Source: Lachnospiraceae bacterium NE2001 (lineage in GTDB: Bacteria; Bacillota; Clostridia; Lachnospirales; Lachnospiraceae). Taken from it: a stretch of DNA of 61,405 nt. Position numbers and translations under genes: made by a program. Positions 45,988-54,346 of the stretch are shown one piece after another; within the stretch, counting starts at the first letter, position 1, and the number at the start of each line of letters is the position of its first letter. The notes under the pieces are model-generated. The model was not told the DNA's origin. It searched no databases and saw only the letters and a list, made by a program, of their open reading frames with translations. Where the stretch lies: assembly GCA_900110635.1 (NCBI GenBank), contig FOEK01000021.1, positions 9,901 through 71,305 on the forward strand, in the 5' to 3' direction.

Positions 45988-46764
45988 ATGACGACTAAAG
46001 AAAAAAATAAATTAATATATGAAGTTGCGTGTGAATATCTGTTGTCTATTGTTCCAGAAAGCATAGAAGATATAGAAAAATATTTACAGAATAACAATGA
46101 ATTGGTTTCATTGAATCAGGTGTATGAGATTCTTATTCAATCAGCCCAAGAATATCAAAGTCTCCCCAATGTTATAAAGTTTATTGAACGAAAAGAACAA
46201 ATTAAAGAAATATTATATGGTTATGATATACAAAAAATATCGGAATTGGATTTCGAAGCCTTATATTACCAATTCAGGGAAACTTTTGATGTAAAATCCA
46301 AAGATAGCAATATGAATCTTTGGTATAAATGGTCTAGAGCTGTTGTTGATAGTGCATCTTATTTATCACAGTTTAAAGATATAGATGATTTTAAAGAATA
46401 TGTAAATATGTTTGATAATAATACAAAAACAAGAATAGCCTTACCTCTTGTTATTTCAACAAAAATTCGTGGTGTAGGTTTTGCTTTGGCTTGCAATTTT
46501 CTTAAGGAATTAGGGTATATTAATTATCCTAAACCAGATGTTCATTTAAAAGATATTTGCTTTGGATTAAATCTATGCGATAAGAATCAATACGAAGTAT
46601 TTGATACTATTATTCAAATTGCTGATGATAATAGTGTTTCTCCGTATAGAGTTGATAAGATTTTTTGGCTGATTGGTTCTGGTTTCTTCTATGATGATAA
46701 TATAAGGATTGGAAGTCATAAAGTTGATTTTATTGAAAAGGTAAACGAAGAATTAAATGGCTAA
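45988..46764 (+). CDS. HhH-GPD-like DNA glycosylase-fold protein, 258 aa
   Basis: Residues 155-235 read as a helix-hairpin-helix plus Asp region: TKIRGVGFALACNFLKELG, then YPKPDVHLKDICF, with the Asp of PDVH at about 185 where HhH-GPD enzymes have their catalytic Asp. The N-terminal 120 residues are helical and unknown. The family removes damaged bases, but here the substrate is unknown and the catalytic Lys of bifunctional members was not found. AAAGGATGAGAG precedes the ATG. It is the last gene before the first 114-bp repeat. Confidence 0.6.
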   Translation: MTTKEKNKLIYEVACEYLLSIVPESIEDIEKYLQNNNELVSLNQVYEILIQSAQEYQSLPNVIKFIERKEQIKEILYGYDIQKISELDFEALYYQFRETFDVKSKDSNMNLWYKWSRAVVDSASYLSQFKDIDDFKEYVNMFDNNTKTRIALPLVISTKIRGVGFALACNFLKELGYINYPKPDVHLKDICFGLNLCDKNQYEVFDTIIQIADDNSVSPYRVDKIFWLIGSGFFYDDNIRIGSHKVDFIEKVNEELNG

Positions 46765-46775
46765 AAATAACGAGA

Positions 46776-46889
46776 TTAATGGATAGTAACGACTGTTCAA
46801 GGCGAGTCTGGCTTCGGCTGGATAACCTGCGTGACTCTTTTTTCAATATGCGTAGGCGATGTGGAGCATTCACCAGGTTGCAGGCGTTT
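46776..46889 (+). ncRNA. 114-bp structured repeat, copy 1
   Basis: This copy differs from copy 2 (51934-52047) at only two positions. Its ends, AACGACTG and CAGGCGTT, pair with one mismatch. Inside are GAGTC/GACTC followed by six T, a hairpin CTGGC-TTCG-GCTGG, and AACCTG/CAGGTT. The last helix crosses GAGTC/GACTC, giving a possible pseudoknot. It lies 75 bp before the SbcD-like gene. It may be a small RNA, a leader attenuator or a recombination repeat. Confidence 0.55.
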
Positions 46890-46964
46890 TTATATATAAG
46901 TGTTTAATGGAATAATTGGTTTTGAATTAGATAAAGACAATATAAGCAAATGGAGGGGTTCTAA

Positions 46965-48092
46965 ATGGTAAAGATATTTGTTACAGGTGATAATCATATT
47001 GGGAGAAAATTTGACAATTATAGCATTAAGGATCAACTAATAGAGAGTAGATTTACATGTCTTAAGAATATGGTAGAGATTGCAGAAAAGGAACAATGTC
47101 AGTTTTTCGCAATAACGGGAGATCTTTTTGATAATACTTATTCCATTGCAAAGAGGGACATTAAACGTGTTGTTGAAATTCTTGCTAGCTTTAGTCAAAG
47201 CGTTCTGGTACTTCCAGGAAACCACGATTTTTATTCGGGGAATGAGCAGCTATGGAATGTTTTTATGGATGTTGCTGGTACATATAGTAATATCATCGTG
47301 TTTAACGAGTACAAGCCGTATGAGTTTGATTGTGGCGATGGTACAATTGTTTTCTATCCGGCACATTGTGATAGTAAACATAGTGAAACAAATCGCTTAG
47401 ATTGGATGAAAGCTGAGGAAATAGATGGGAATAAGTACAATATTGGGATAGCTCATGGTGCTCTTGAAGGTCTTGCGATTGATACTGAGGGAGTCTATTT
47501 TCCAATGAGTAGAACTGAGCTGCACAGCATTCCGATGGATGTGTGGCTGCTTGGTCATGCTCATGTAACTGAACCTGCCATTCTTGCAGATGAGGAAGTG
47601 ACAGGTTATACCATTTTTAATCCTGGAACTCATGAACAGTTAGATTTGCATAATAATACTGAGGGTAATGCATTTGTAATTACATTACAAAATAATGATG
47701 GAATTAAAAAGGTTCTTGCTAAACGAGTTGTAACAGGAAAAATAAGATACTTTGATGAGGCATTAATCTTTAATGCCACAAATAATGAATCGTTGGAGAA
47801 AAAAATCGAGGATCTCGTGAAGGATTATCCGAGCTGTTCTATTGTAAGACTTTCTATTTCAGGAAGTATAGATGATTCTGATTATAATTGCAGGGAGGAA
47901 ATCTATGATACACAACTAAGCCGCTTTCTATGTTACAAGATTAATGATAATGACTTGAGTGAGAAGATTACTCGGGACAAGATTGAGAATGAGTTTTCTG
48001 AAATTGGATTTGCAGCCCAGTTTTTGGAAGAACTTCTAGATGATCCAGTCGAACTTCAGATGGCATATGATATTGTTAAATCGTTGAAATAG
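46965..48092 (+). CDS. SbcD/Mre11-like metallophosphoesterase, 375 aa
   Basis: All calcineurin-like motifs are present: GDNHIGR (8-14), GDLFDN (about 52), PGNHDFY (about 84), AHGA (about 163) and GHAHV (about 196). This is the nuclease half of SbcCD/Mre11-Rad50, which cuts DNA ends and hairpins with two metal ions. The C-terminal 120 residues would contact the ATPase. It is followed 13 bp later by the SbcC-like gene. Length and motifs fit a small SbcD subfamily of accessory loci rather than the housekeeping enzyme. Confidence 0.9.
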   Translation: MVKIFVTGDNHIGRKFDNYSIKDQLIESRFTCLKNMVEIAEKEQCQFFAITGDLFDNTYSIAKRDIKRVVEILASFSQSVLVLPGNHDFYSGNEQLWNVFMDVAGTYSNIIVFNEYKPYEFDCGDGTIVFYPAHCDSKHSETNRLDWMKAEEIDGNKYNIGIAHGALEGLAIDTEGVYFPMSRTELHSIPMDVWLLGHAHVTEPAILADEEVTGYTIFNPGTHEQLDLHNNTEGNAFVITLQNNDGIKKVLAKRVVTGKIRYFDEALIFNATNNESLEKKIEDLVKDYPSCSIVRLSISGSIDDSDYNCREEIYDTQLSRFLCYKINDNDLSEKITRDKIENEFSEIGFAAQFLEELLDDPVELQMAYDIVKSLK

Positions 48093-48105
48093 AAGGAGAC
48101 CAGCT

Positions 48106-50484
48106 ATGAATATTAAATCTATTAAAACCAGACAGTTTGCAGGTATTAAGAATACAGAGGTTGCTCTTGATGACGGTTTAAACATTCTTGTTGGTAAAAA
48201 TGAAACTGGAAAGAGTACTATTATTGAGCTTATCTACCAGATTCTTTATAGAAACGCTAAGCTAGATGCGAGAAAAGATAAGGACTTCAAAACAAGATTT
48301 ATGCCTTCCGATTCCAAGGGTGATGTTGTAGATGGGACTTTAGTTTTTTCAACTGTTGATGGAGAATATACACTTCAAAAAAAATGGGGAGCTTCCGAGG
48401 CGTGTGAGCTTGTTTCTTCGGATGGCACTATTATTGCTAATGAAGATATAATTCGTGAAATTATCGCAGGAGAACTTGTTTATAAGAAAGGTCTCTATGA
48501 TGATGTTGTTTTTGCATCTCAAAAGAGTCAGGCAAATGTTGTTGAGCATATTTTGAATAAACTTGATAAAAATGCTCTAGCTAAGCAGGATCTTGTTTCT
48601 ATTATTGCTTCTGAGGGGATGTCTTCTACTGAGGGAATTGCTCCGGAGGATATTGAGAAAAAAATTCAGGAAAATATTGATGGCTATATCGGTAATTGGG
48701 ATTTTACGATTGATTTGCCTAAAAACAGACGTGGTATTGATAATCAATGGATTAAAGGAAATGGAAGTATTATAAAAGCATATTATGATCTTGCAACTTT
48801 GGAGGGACAATTACGTAATTGTGAGATTACTGAAAAAGCAATTGATAATGATAATGCAAATATTCGTAAAGCAAAAGAAAAGTTGAAAGAATATCAGGAT
48901 GAGAAGGAGAATTATGAGCGATTTGCTAAGGTTCTTGCTTCTTATAAAAGTGATATGGAGCTTCGACAAAAGTATTTTGATGAACAAGTAAAGCTTAAGA
49001 AAAATCTTGATGAATATCCTAAAGCTCTTGCGTCTTATGGCAATGCATTACATTTAAGTACTCTTGTTAAAGCTGAGACTATAATTAATCAGTATAAAAG
49101 AATCCAAGGAGCTAAACAAAAACTTGATGAAGCAAAGAAGTCATTGGATGGAAAGATTGAAATAACTGACGTCGACGAGAAGAATCTTAATTCGATTGAC
49201 AGAAAGATTGACAGTCTCCAATCAAAGCTATCTAATCTAAATCTTGTAGCTAATATTAAGAAGCTCGGCAATACAGATATACAGGTTAAGTCTGTTGTTA
49301 CAGGAAAGGTAATTGAATTATCTGAAGGTGAGTTTGATATCAATGAAACTGTAGAGATTACAGTACCTGGTATTATGAGTATGACTATTGCTTCAAAGGG
49401 TGTTGATGTGGAAGAAATCCAGAAAGAGCTATTGGAGAAGAAGAAAGAGCGAGATGTACTTCTTAGTAGATGTAGAGCAAAGGATCTTGATGATCTTAGA
49501 AAACAGAAGGGTGACTATGAAAAAGCTTCCGGTGAATTAAATACTGCACAAAATACATACAATGATCTTGTTGTTGGTATTAATCTAAGTGATCTTGAAG
49601 AAGAATTTATCCTCGCTAAAGAAAATGAAACGGAATTGGATGATCTTGCTAAAAAGATTAATGAATTATGTGGATCTGAATCAATTGATGGGTTTATAGC
49701 TAAGCAGGAACAGATAATACTGTCTATAGAAGAAGAATACGGAAAGGAAAATGCTCTGGATTGCATGAATAATAGATTATCTGAAGTAAGTGTTAAACTT
49801 GAAAAGCTTGAATCTGTAAAGGAAGATGCTACTAATATTCCAGATGAGTATCTATTGATTGAAGATGTGGATGTGTACGAATCAAGGCTTAAATCAAACA
49901 TTGAAAATGCAAATGAAAAGCTTGATGAGGCAGTGGGATCTCTTCGTGGACATGAGAATGAACTAGGAGATGTTGATCCAGATGATTTAAGAAATAAGAT
50001 TTCTGATGCGAGAATGGAACTACAGAAGCTTAAAGATGATTACAAGAGATGGAATCACATTTTAATGGTACTAAAGATCACACGTGATAATATGGCTGGA
50101 GAAAGCACTATGTCAGATGTGCAGGATAAATTTGCTGATTATCTTTCTGTTATCACAGACGGTAGAATTGTTCTTAAATTTATGGATGAAAATATGGATG
50201 TAAACATCCAAAGTGGCGGAAATCATATGAATTATGAAATCTTATCGGAAGGTACCAAGGATACTATTGCTCTTGCTTTTAGGCTCGCTATGCTCGATCA
50301 TCTATTCCCTGATGGTGGCGGCCTTGTTGTATTTGATGATCCTTTTACAGAGATGGATGAGGATAGAACTAAGCAGGCTTGTAAATTAGTCCAGAAGTTT
50401 GCGGATAATGGGAATCAGGTTATTTTCGTTACTTGTGATAATAAATATAAAGAATTATTGTCTGGTAATACAATTGAAATGTGA
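48106..50484 (+). CDS. SbcC/Rad50-like ATPase, short form, 792 aa
   Basis: It has the SMC/Rad50 split ATPase: Walker A GKNETGKST (about 29) and, near the end, signature LSEGTKDTIALAF (about 712) and Walker B LVVFDDPFTEMDEDR (about 739). Coiled coil fills about 215-330 and 460-690. There is no CxxC, so no zinc hook, and the arms are shorter than in housekeeping SbcC (over 1000 residues). It should pair with the SbcD-like protein in an ATP-gated nuclease. AGAAGGAGA precedes the ATG, and a strong hairpin follows the stop. Confidence 0.9.
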   Translation: MNIKSIKTRQFAGIKNTEVALDDGLNILVGKNETGKSTIIELIYQILYRNAKLDARKDKDFKTRFMPSDSKGDVVDGTLVFSTVDGEYTLQKKWGASEACELVSSDGTIIANEDIIREIIAGELVYKKGLYDDVVFASQKSQANVVEHILNKLDKNALAKQDLVSIIASEGMSSTEGIAPEDIEKKIQENIDGYIGNWDFTIDLPKNRRGIDNQWIKGNGSIIKAYYDLATLEGQLRNCEITEKAIDNDNANIRKAKEKLKEYQDEKENYERFAKVLASYKSDMELRQKYFDEQVKLKKNLDEYPKALASYGNALHLSTLVKAETIINQYKRIQGAKQKLDEAKKSLDGKIEITDVDEKNLNSIDRKIDSLQSKLSNLNLVANIKKLGNTDIQVKSVVTGKVIELSEGEFDINETVEITVPGIMSMTIASKGVDVEEIQKELLEKKKERDVLLSRCRAKDLDDLRKQKGDYEKASGELNTAQNTYNDLVVGINLSDLEEEFILAKENETELDDLAKKINELCGSESIDGFIAKQEQIILSIEEEYGKENALDCMNNRLSEVSVKLEKLESVKEDATNIPDEYLLIEDVDVYESRLKSNIENANEKLDEAVGSLRGHENELGDVDPDDLRNKISDARMELQKLKDDYKRWNHILMVLKITRDNMAGESTMSDVQDKFADYLSVITDGRIVLKFMDENMDVNIQSGGNHMNYEILSEGTKDTIALAFRLAMLDHLFPDGGGLVVFDDPFTEMDEDRTKQACKLVQKFADNGNQVIFVTCDNKYKELLSGNTIEM

Positions 50485-50499
50485 TAATAGAATCACTTG

Positions 50500-50540
50500 A
50501 ACAGTTATTATAGCCCCCTCTTGTGGGGGCTCAAACTGTT
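50500..50540 (+). terminator. Two-part hairpin after the SbcC-like gene
   Basis: AGCCCCC and GGGGGCT form an inner stem around TCTTGT. AACAGTT and AACTGTT form a second 7-bp stem outside it. No T run follows, so it may act as a bidirectional or RNA-protecting hairpin. Confidence 0.6.
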
Positions 50541-50590
50541 ATATATCGTAGCAAGAAGAATTATGGAGAAGTATATAGGAAAAAGAAAGC

Positions 50591-51886
50591 ATGGAGGATT
50601 GTTTTTTTAACAATATAGGGTTTTCTTGCAAGAAAGATGATGAGAAACAAATAAAAAGATTGCTGGAAATCATAGGGGTTGATTTCAGCGCGTCGCTTGA
50701 ACCTTGTTTTTGTATGAATTTTGATTATTTTTCAAATGCATGTATGGGCAGGAATAATACCTCCTTAGGACTGGATGAAATATTCTCCATATTAAACAGG
50801 AGTTTTGAGGAGTTTATTTTATTGGGCGAATACGAGGATTATGAAAGCTGGTGTGATAGACATATTCGACATGAAGAAGTATATGACTCAAAAACTAATA
50901 AGATTTATATAGGTGATAACGAGTATTGCTATGGCAATATGACGATGTTTGGTCATAGCGTATATGATTTAATAAAAGAAGAGTGCGAAAGAAAAGCGTT
51001 GGAACGGGATGTTCCAGTAAAATGGAAAGAGTATGATCTCGGTGTAGGAGTTTATCCTGTTGGAGCTGATTTTTCTGATATATGTGAAGATGTATTAGAT
51101 GAAAAAGGTGATTTGGAAGAACTAGGTCAAAAAACTGAGATAAAGAATATAACAATAGTAAATATTGCAGAGGAAAAAATAAAAAAGATAATAGATGAAG
51201 CGGCTAAATATGGCTATGAAGATATAGTTCAACTTCTTAATGATTCATTTGATTTAAAGTATAATCCATCTCGTCCTGCAATTATTAAACATAAACCCAA
51301 TCAAGTTCAACGATATTTTGCAGATATGATCGATCATTTTTTGGAAAGCTGGGATTCATATACTGTTGAGGACTTGGTCAATCCGTGTGACAAAGAGATG
51401 TTAAATAATATTGGCAATGACGAGTATCTTCAAATCAGAAATATTCGATGGCATGAAGATTATCACGATTATATATTGGATTATTATTATAACGATAAGT
51501 ATCTGGGAACAGCAAGGGTACCTACAGATGGAATACTAGGCGGAGCGTTAGAATTAAAAGTTTTGGTGTCAGATTCCCCTGTTTATACTGGAAAAAAATC
51601 TTTATGGTATGAATATAGATTTCTGAATCTTGATTACAAGGCTATAAAAAAACATATATTAAGACTGTTTTCGGATGAAGTAGATAAGATAGAAGTTATT
51701 GATGAATACAAGACGGGTGATCCTGAGAATGATTATATAAGTCGCGAGGATATAAAGAAAATAACAATTAAGAAAAATGATTCAGGTGATTCATTAAAAG
51801 CATATAATTATGAAAATAAGAAAAAACTAATTGATGTTGCTAGAAGGTTTGGGATTGATTATTTAAAGTTTGATATACAGGAATAA
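50591..51886 (+). CDS. Hypothetical protein, 431 aa
   Basis: I do not recognise the family. The protein is soluble and acidic with many aromatic residues, several Cys in the first 40 residues (without a clear CxxC pair) and a predominantly beta-like C-terminal half (WHEDYHDYILDYYYNDKYLG). The ribosome site is weak. It lies inside the repeat-bounded module with the SbcCD pair, but behind their hairpin, so it may be separately expressed. It could be the immunity or effector part of that module, an inference from location only. Confidence 0.6.
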   Translation: MEDCFFNNIGFSCKKDDEKQIKRLLEIIGVDFSASLEPCFCMNFDYFSNACMGRNNTSLGLDEIFSILNRSFEEFILLGEYEDYESWCDRHIRHEEVYDSKTNKIYIGDNEYCYGNMTMFGHSVYDLIKEECERKALERDVPVKWKEYDLGVGVYPVGADFSDICEDVLDEKGDLEELGQKTEIKNITIVNIAEEKIKKIIDEAAKYGYEDIVQLLNDSFDLKYNPSRPAIIKHKPNQVQRYFADMIDHFLESWDSYTVEDLVNPCDKEMLNNIGNDEYLQIRNIRWHEDYHDYILDYYYNDKYLGTARVPTDGILGGALELKVLVSDSPVYTGKKSLWYEYRFLNLDYKAIKKHILRLFSDEVDKIEVIDEYKTGDPENDYISREDIKKITIKKNDSGDSLKAYNYENKKKLIDVARRFGIDYLKFDIQE

Positions 51887-51933
51887 TAAGGTTTGATATG
51901 GGGATAAAAAATGGAAGCTGACTATGTATTTAT

Positions 51934-52047
51934 TTAATGGATAGTAACGCCTGTTCATGGCGAGTCTGGCTTCGGCTGGATAACCTGCGTGACTCTTTTT
52001 TCAATATGCGTAGGCGATGTGGAGCATTCACCAGGTTGCAGGCGTTT
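51934..52047 (+). ncRNA. 114-bp structured repeat, copy 2
   Basis: This copy has the perfect outer pair AACGCCTG/CAGGCGTT and the same internal helices as copy 1. It lies 5158 bp downstream in the same orientation, 47 bp after the 431-aa gene and 98 bp before the next start. The T-rich end (GTTTCTTTTT) could serve as a transcript stop. Confidence 0.55.
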
Positions 52048-52145
52048 CTTTTTATATAATATTGAACCAGTCCTTGAATATGCGTCAATATTTGAATCAT
52101 ACAATGCAAGAAATACATTGATAGATAAAATAGGTTTTAGATTTT

Positions 52146-52877
52146 ATGAAGAATCAATATGTTGCTGATATTGGAGATTATGGTAAGTATTCTCTATTGA
52201 AAGCATTTACTGATGAAAAAATAAAAGTTGGTATAAACTGGTATTTGACATCGGATGATGGATCAACTGACGGAAGATTTACTGACTATTTGAATAATGA
52301 TAATCTTCGGAATTATAATCCACTGGTTTTTGACAAGCTGAAGATAATTTCAGCTAAACCAGAAAAATCAGTTCAGGATATAGAATATTCCAATATGCTA
52401 GTTGGCGCTAAATACTATAGTGAAAAAATAGAGTTTGAAGGTTCGCCCCAAGAACGTGAAAACCTGAGAAAAAGATGGTTTGATAAATCTTTAGAAGTGC
52501 TTGCTGGTTCTGAGTTGATTTTTATGGATCCGGATAATGGATTGCTTGAAACTGGAGATGCTAAAAAAATAAGGGCAGAGAAGTATATCTTACCAGACGA
52601 GGCAAAACAATACTATGAATCAGGATGTAATGTTGTATTTTACTGCCATAAGGGTCGGAGATCGTTAGAAAAATGGGACGAGTATAAGTCTTTTTTGCCT
52701 TGTTTTATTCCAGAAGCAAAGCCGGTTGTTATAACATTTCATAAGGGGACTCAAAGGTCATATATTTTTTTGATTCATCCCCATAACTATATAAATCTTA
52801 AGCATATAATAGATAAAGTATTGGTTACATGGAATCGGGTTTTTACTGAAGAATATATAAACTATATAAAAAATTGA
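52146..52877 (+). CDS. Conserved hypothetical 'DIGDYGKY' family protein, 243 aa
   Basis: The N-terminus YVADIGDYGKYSLLK and the middle motif LIFMDPDNGLL (about 125) mark a widespread unnamed family seen on phages, plasmids and islands. The FMDPDNG strand end and a YCHKGRRS segment recall a Rossmann-like fold of methyltransferase type, but no standard cofactor motif is visible. The protein has no signal peptide. It is the first gene after the second 114-bp repeat. The ribosome site is poor and the spacer may hold its control element. Confidence 0.65.
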   Translation: MKNQYVADIGDYGKYSLLKAFTDEKIKVGINWYLTSDDGSTDGRFTDYLNNDNLRNYNPLVFDKLKIISAKPEKSVQDIEYSNMLVGAKYYSEKIEFEGSPQERENLRKRWFDKSLEVLAGSELIFMDPDNGLLETGDAKKIRAEKYILPDEAKQYYESGCNVVFYCHKGRRSLEKWDEYKSFLPCFIPEAKPVVITFHKGTQRSYIFLIHPHNYINLKHIIDKVLVTWNRVFTEEYINYIKN

Positions 52878-52988
52878 TGTATTAATAGAAAAATCGTTTG
52901 TTTATTGGTTCGTCTAATATAGCGTTATTTTGTGTCATAAACAGTTTGAAAAGGTTATAAAATATTACAAAGGATAGATTGATAGCAA

Positions 52989-53840
52989 ATGGGACTATTT
53001 AATAATTCGGAAGTTGTAATTTTAAAAGAATCCAGTGATTCCAAAGAGTACTTGAACAAACTTCAAACTCTCAAAACTGAATTGGGTAACAATCCTGTAG
53101 TAGCTGCAAAGATTGATAAAGAAATAGCAGTTGTCGAAGCTGGAATCTATGGGGAAGATAGTATTCTTTTTGAACTAAAGAATAGTGGGATGGATCTGGT
53201 TGTTCTTCATGATATCTATATTGAAACAGAAGATGGTCGTGGGGCGCAGATAGATTTTTTTGTAACTACTCCCTATGTGAATGTAATAATCGAATGTAAG
53301 AATCTATTTGGTAATATTGAAATAAACAACAAGGGTGATTTCATAAGAACATTTGAATATAAAGGCAAGAAATATAAAGAGGGTATCTATAGTCCTATTA
53401 CACAGAATGAAAGACATTTGATGGTATATAAGGATTGCAGGAAGTCTGATAAGAACATTGCTTCAAAGCTTCTCTTTGAAAAATACTTTGATAGATATAA
53501 TAAGTCTGTAGTAGTGTTGGCTAATCCGAAAACCGTAGTAAATGATAGATTTGCAAAGAAAGAGATTAAAGAACAGGTAATAAGATGTGATCAACTTACT
53601 ACGTATTTAAAGGGCTTAAAATCAGACATAAAATCTAACAAGAAGGAAATGCTTAAAATTGGAGAGAATATTCTTTCGATGAATATTGATGATCGAAAGG
53701 ATTATATCGAGAAATTTAATAAACTTATAGAAGAAGCAAAGAGCGATGCTCTCAGTGTATCTTCTGAACCAGATGAACTGATCTGTCCTAGATGTGGAAA
53801 CAAGCTCGTTCTAAGGACAGCACAAAAAGGACCAAATTAA
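52989..53840 (+). CDS. NERD-domain nuclease with truncated zinc ribbon, 283 aa
   Basis: Residues 65-180 carry the NERD nuclease core: LHDIYIETEDGRGAQIDFF, VNVIIECKN (Asp and Glu-x-Lys of the PD-(D/E)xK fold) and an ITQNERHL stretch. Related proteins end in a C4 topoisomerase-type zinc ribbon. Here only the first half, CPRCGNKLVLRT, remains and the frame stops at once after KGPN, so the ribbon is cut off. The DNA after the stop does not encode the missing half in any frame I read. Nuclease activity may remain, but DNA binding is likely weaker. Confidence 0.8.
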   Translation: MGLFNNSEVVILKESSDSKEYLNKLQTLKTELGNNPVVAAKIDKEIAVVEAGIYGEDSILFELKNSGMDLVVLHDIYIETEDGRGAQIDFFVTTPYVNVIIECKNLFGNIEINNKGDFIRTFEYKGKKYKEGIYSPITQNERHLMVYKDCRKSDKNIASKLLFEKYFDRYNKSVVVLANPKTVVNDRFAKKEIKEQVIRCDQLTTYLKGLKSDIKSNKKEMLKIGENILSMNIDDRKDYIEKFNKLIEEAKSDALSVSSEPDELICPRCGNKLVLRTAQKGPN

Positions 53841-53872
53841 AATGTGATTATAAGTCTGAAAGAGAGAATGAA

Positions 53873-54283
53873 ATGGTAAAACCGATAGTTAGAGATATAT
53901 TTTACCTCGGTCAGAAATCTGAGGAATCAACAAAAGACGATATGCAGGTTGCAAAGGATCTTCAAGATACATTGGCTGCAAACCGTGCCGGTTGTGTCGG
54001 AATGGCAGCCAACATGATTGGATATAAGAAACGTACCATCATAGTGTCTATGGGAATCCTTGACCTTATAATGAATAATCCTGTTCTTATCAGTAAATCC
54101 GGAGAGTACGAGGCTGAAGAAGGCTGCCTTTCGCTGGATGGTACACGTAAGACAACCAGATATAAAGAAATTGAAGTTGAATATGAAGATATAAACTTCA
54201 AGAAGCAAAAACAGAAGTTCACAGGCTTCCCTGCACAAATAGTCCAGCATGAGATGGACCACCTGGAGGGGAAGATTATATAA
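53873..54283 (+). CDS. Peptide deformylase-like protein (Gln-to-Met variant), 136 aa
   Basis: Motifs 2 and 3 are intact: EGCLS (about 83) and QHEMDHLEG (about 125), giving the Cys and two His metal ligands and the catalytic Glu. Motif 1, usually GxGLAAxQ, is GVGMAANM, so the oxyanion-binding Gln is Met. I recall this 'GMAANMIG' form as a common second deformylase type in Clostridia. It removes formyl groups from new proteins or acts on peptides. The ATG at 53873 is chosen because the upstream in-frame part overlaps the NERD gene. A repeat follows three bases after the stop. Confidence 0.82.
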   Translation: MVKPIVRDIFYLGQKSEESTKDDMQVAKDLQDTLAANRAGCVGMAANMIGYKKRTIIVSMGILDLIMNNPVLISKSGEYEAEEGCLSLDGTRKTTRYKEIEVEYEDINFKKQKQKFTGFPAQIVQHEMDHLEGKII

Positions 54284-54285
54284 AC

Positions 54286-54327
54286 AAGACAGGGGGACGC
54301 TCAAGACAGGGGACGGTTCTCCGTCTT
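54286..54327. repeat. Palindromic repeat, first after the 52-kb gap
   Basis: AAGACAGGGGGACGCT is followed by AAGACAGGGGACGGTTCTCC and GTCTTG. It lies between the deformylase gene and the AlkZ-like gene and marks the return of this repeat family after its absence since base 1900. Confidence 0.85.
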
Positions 54328-54346
54328 GTATAGGTTGGATGATATT

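Noticed and set aside
46776-52047. Integron attC sites
   Set aside because: Paired ends with AAC/GTT look similar at first sight, but no integrase is seen, the cassette genes are several and large, and the internal helices do not follow the attC pattern.
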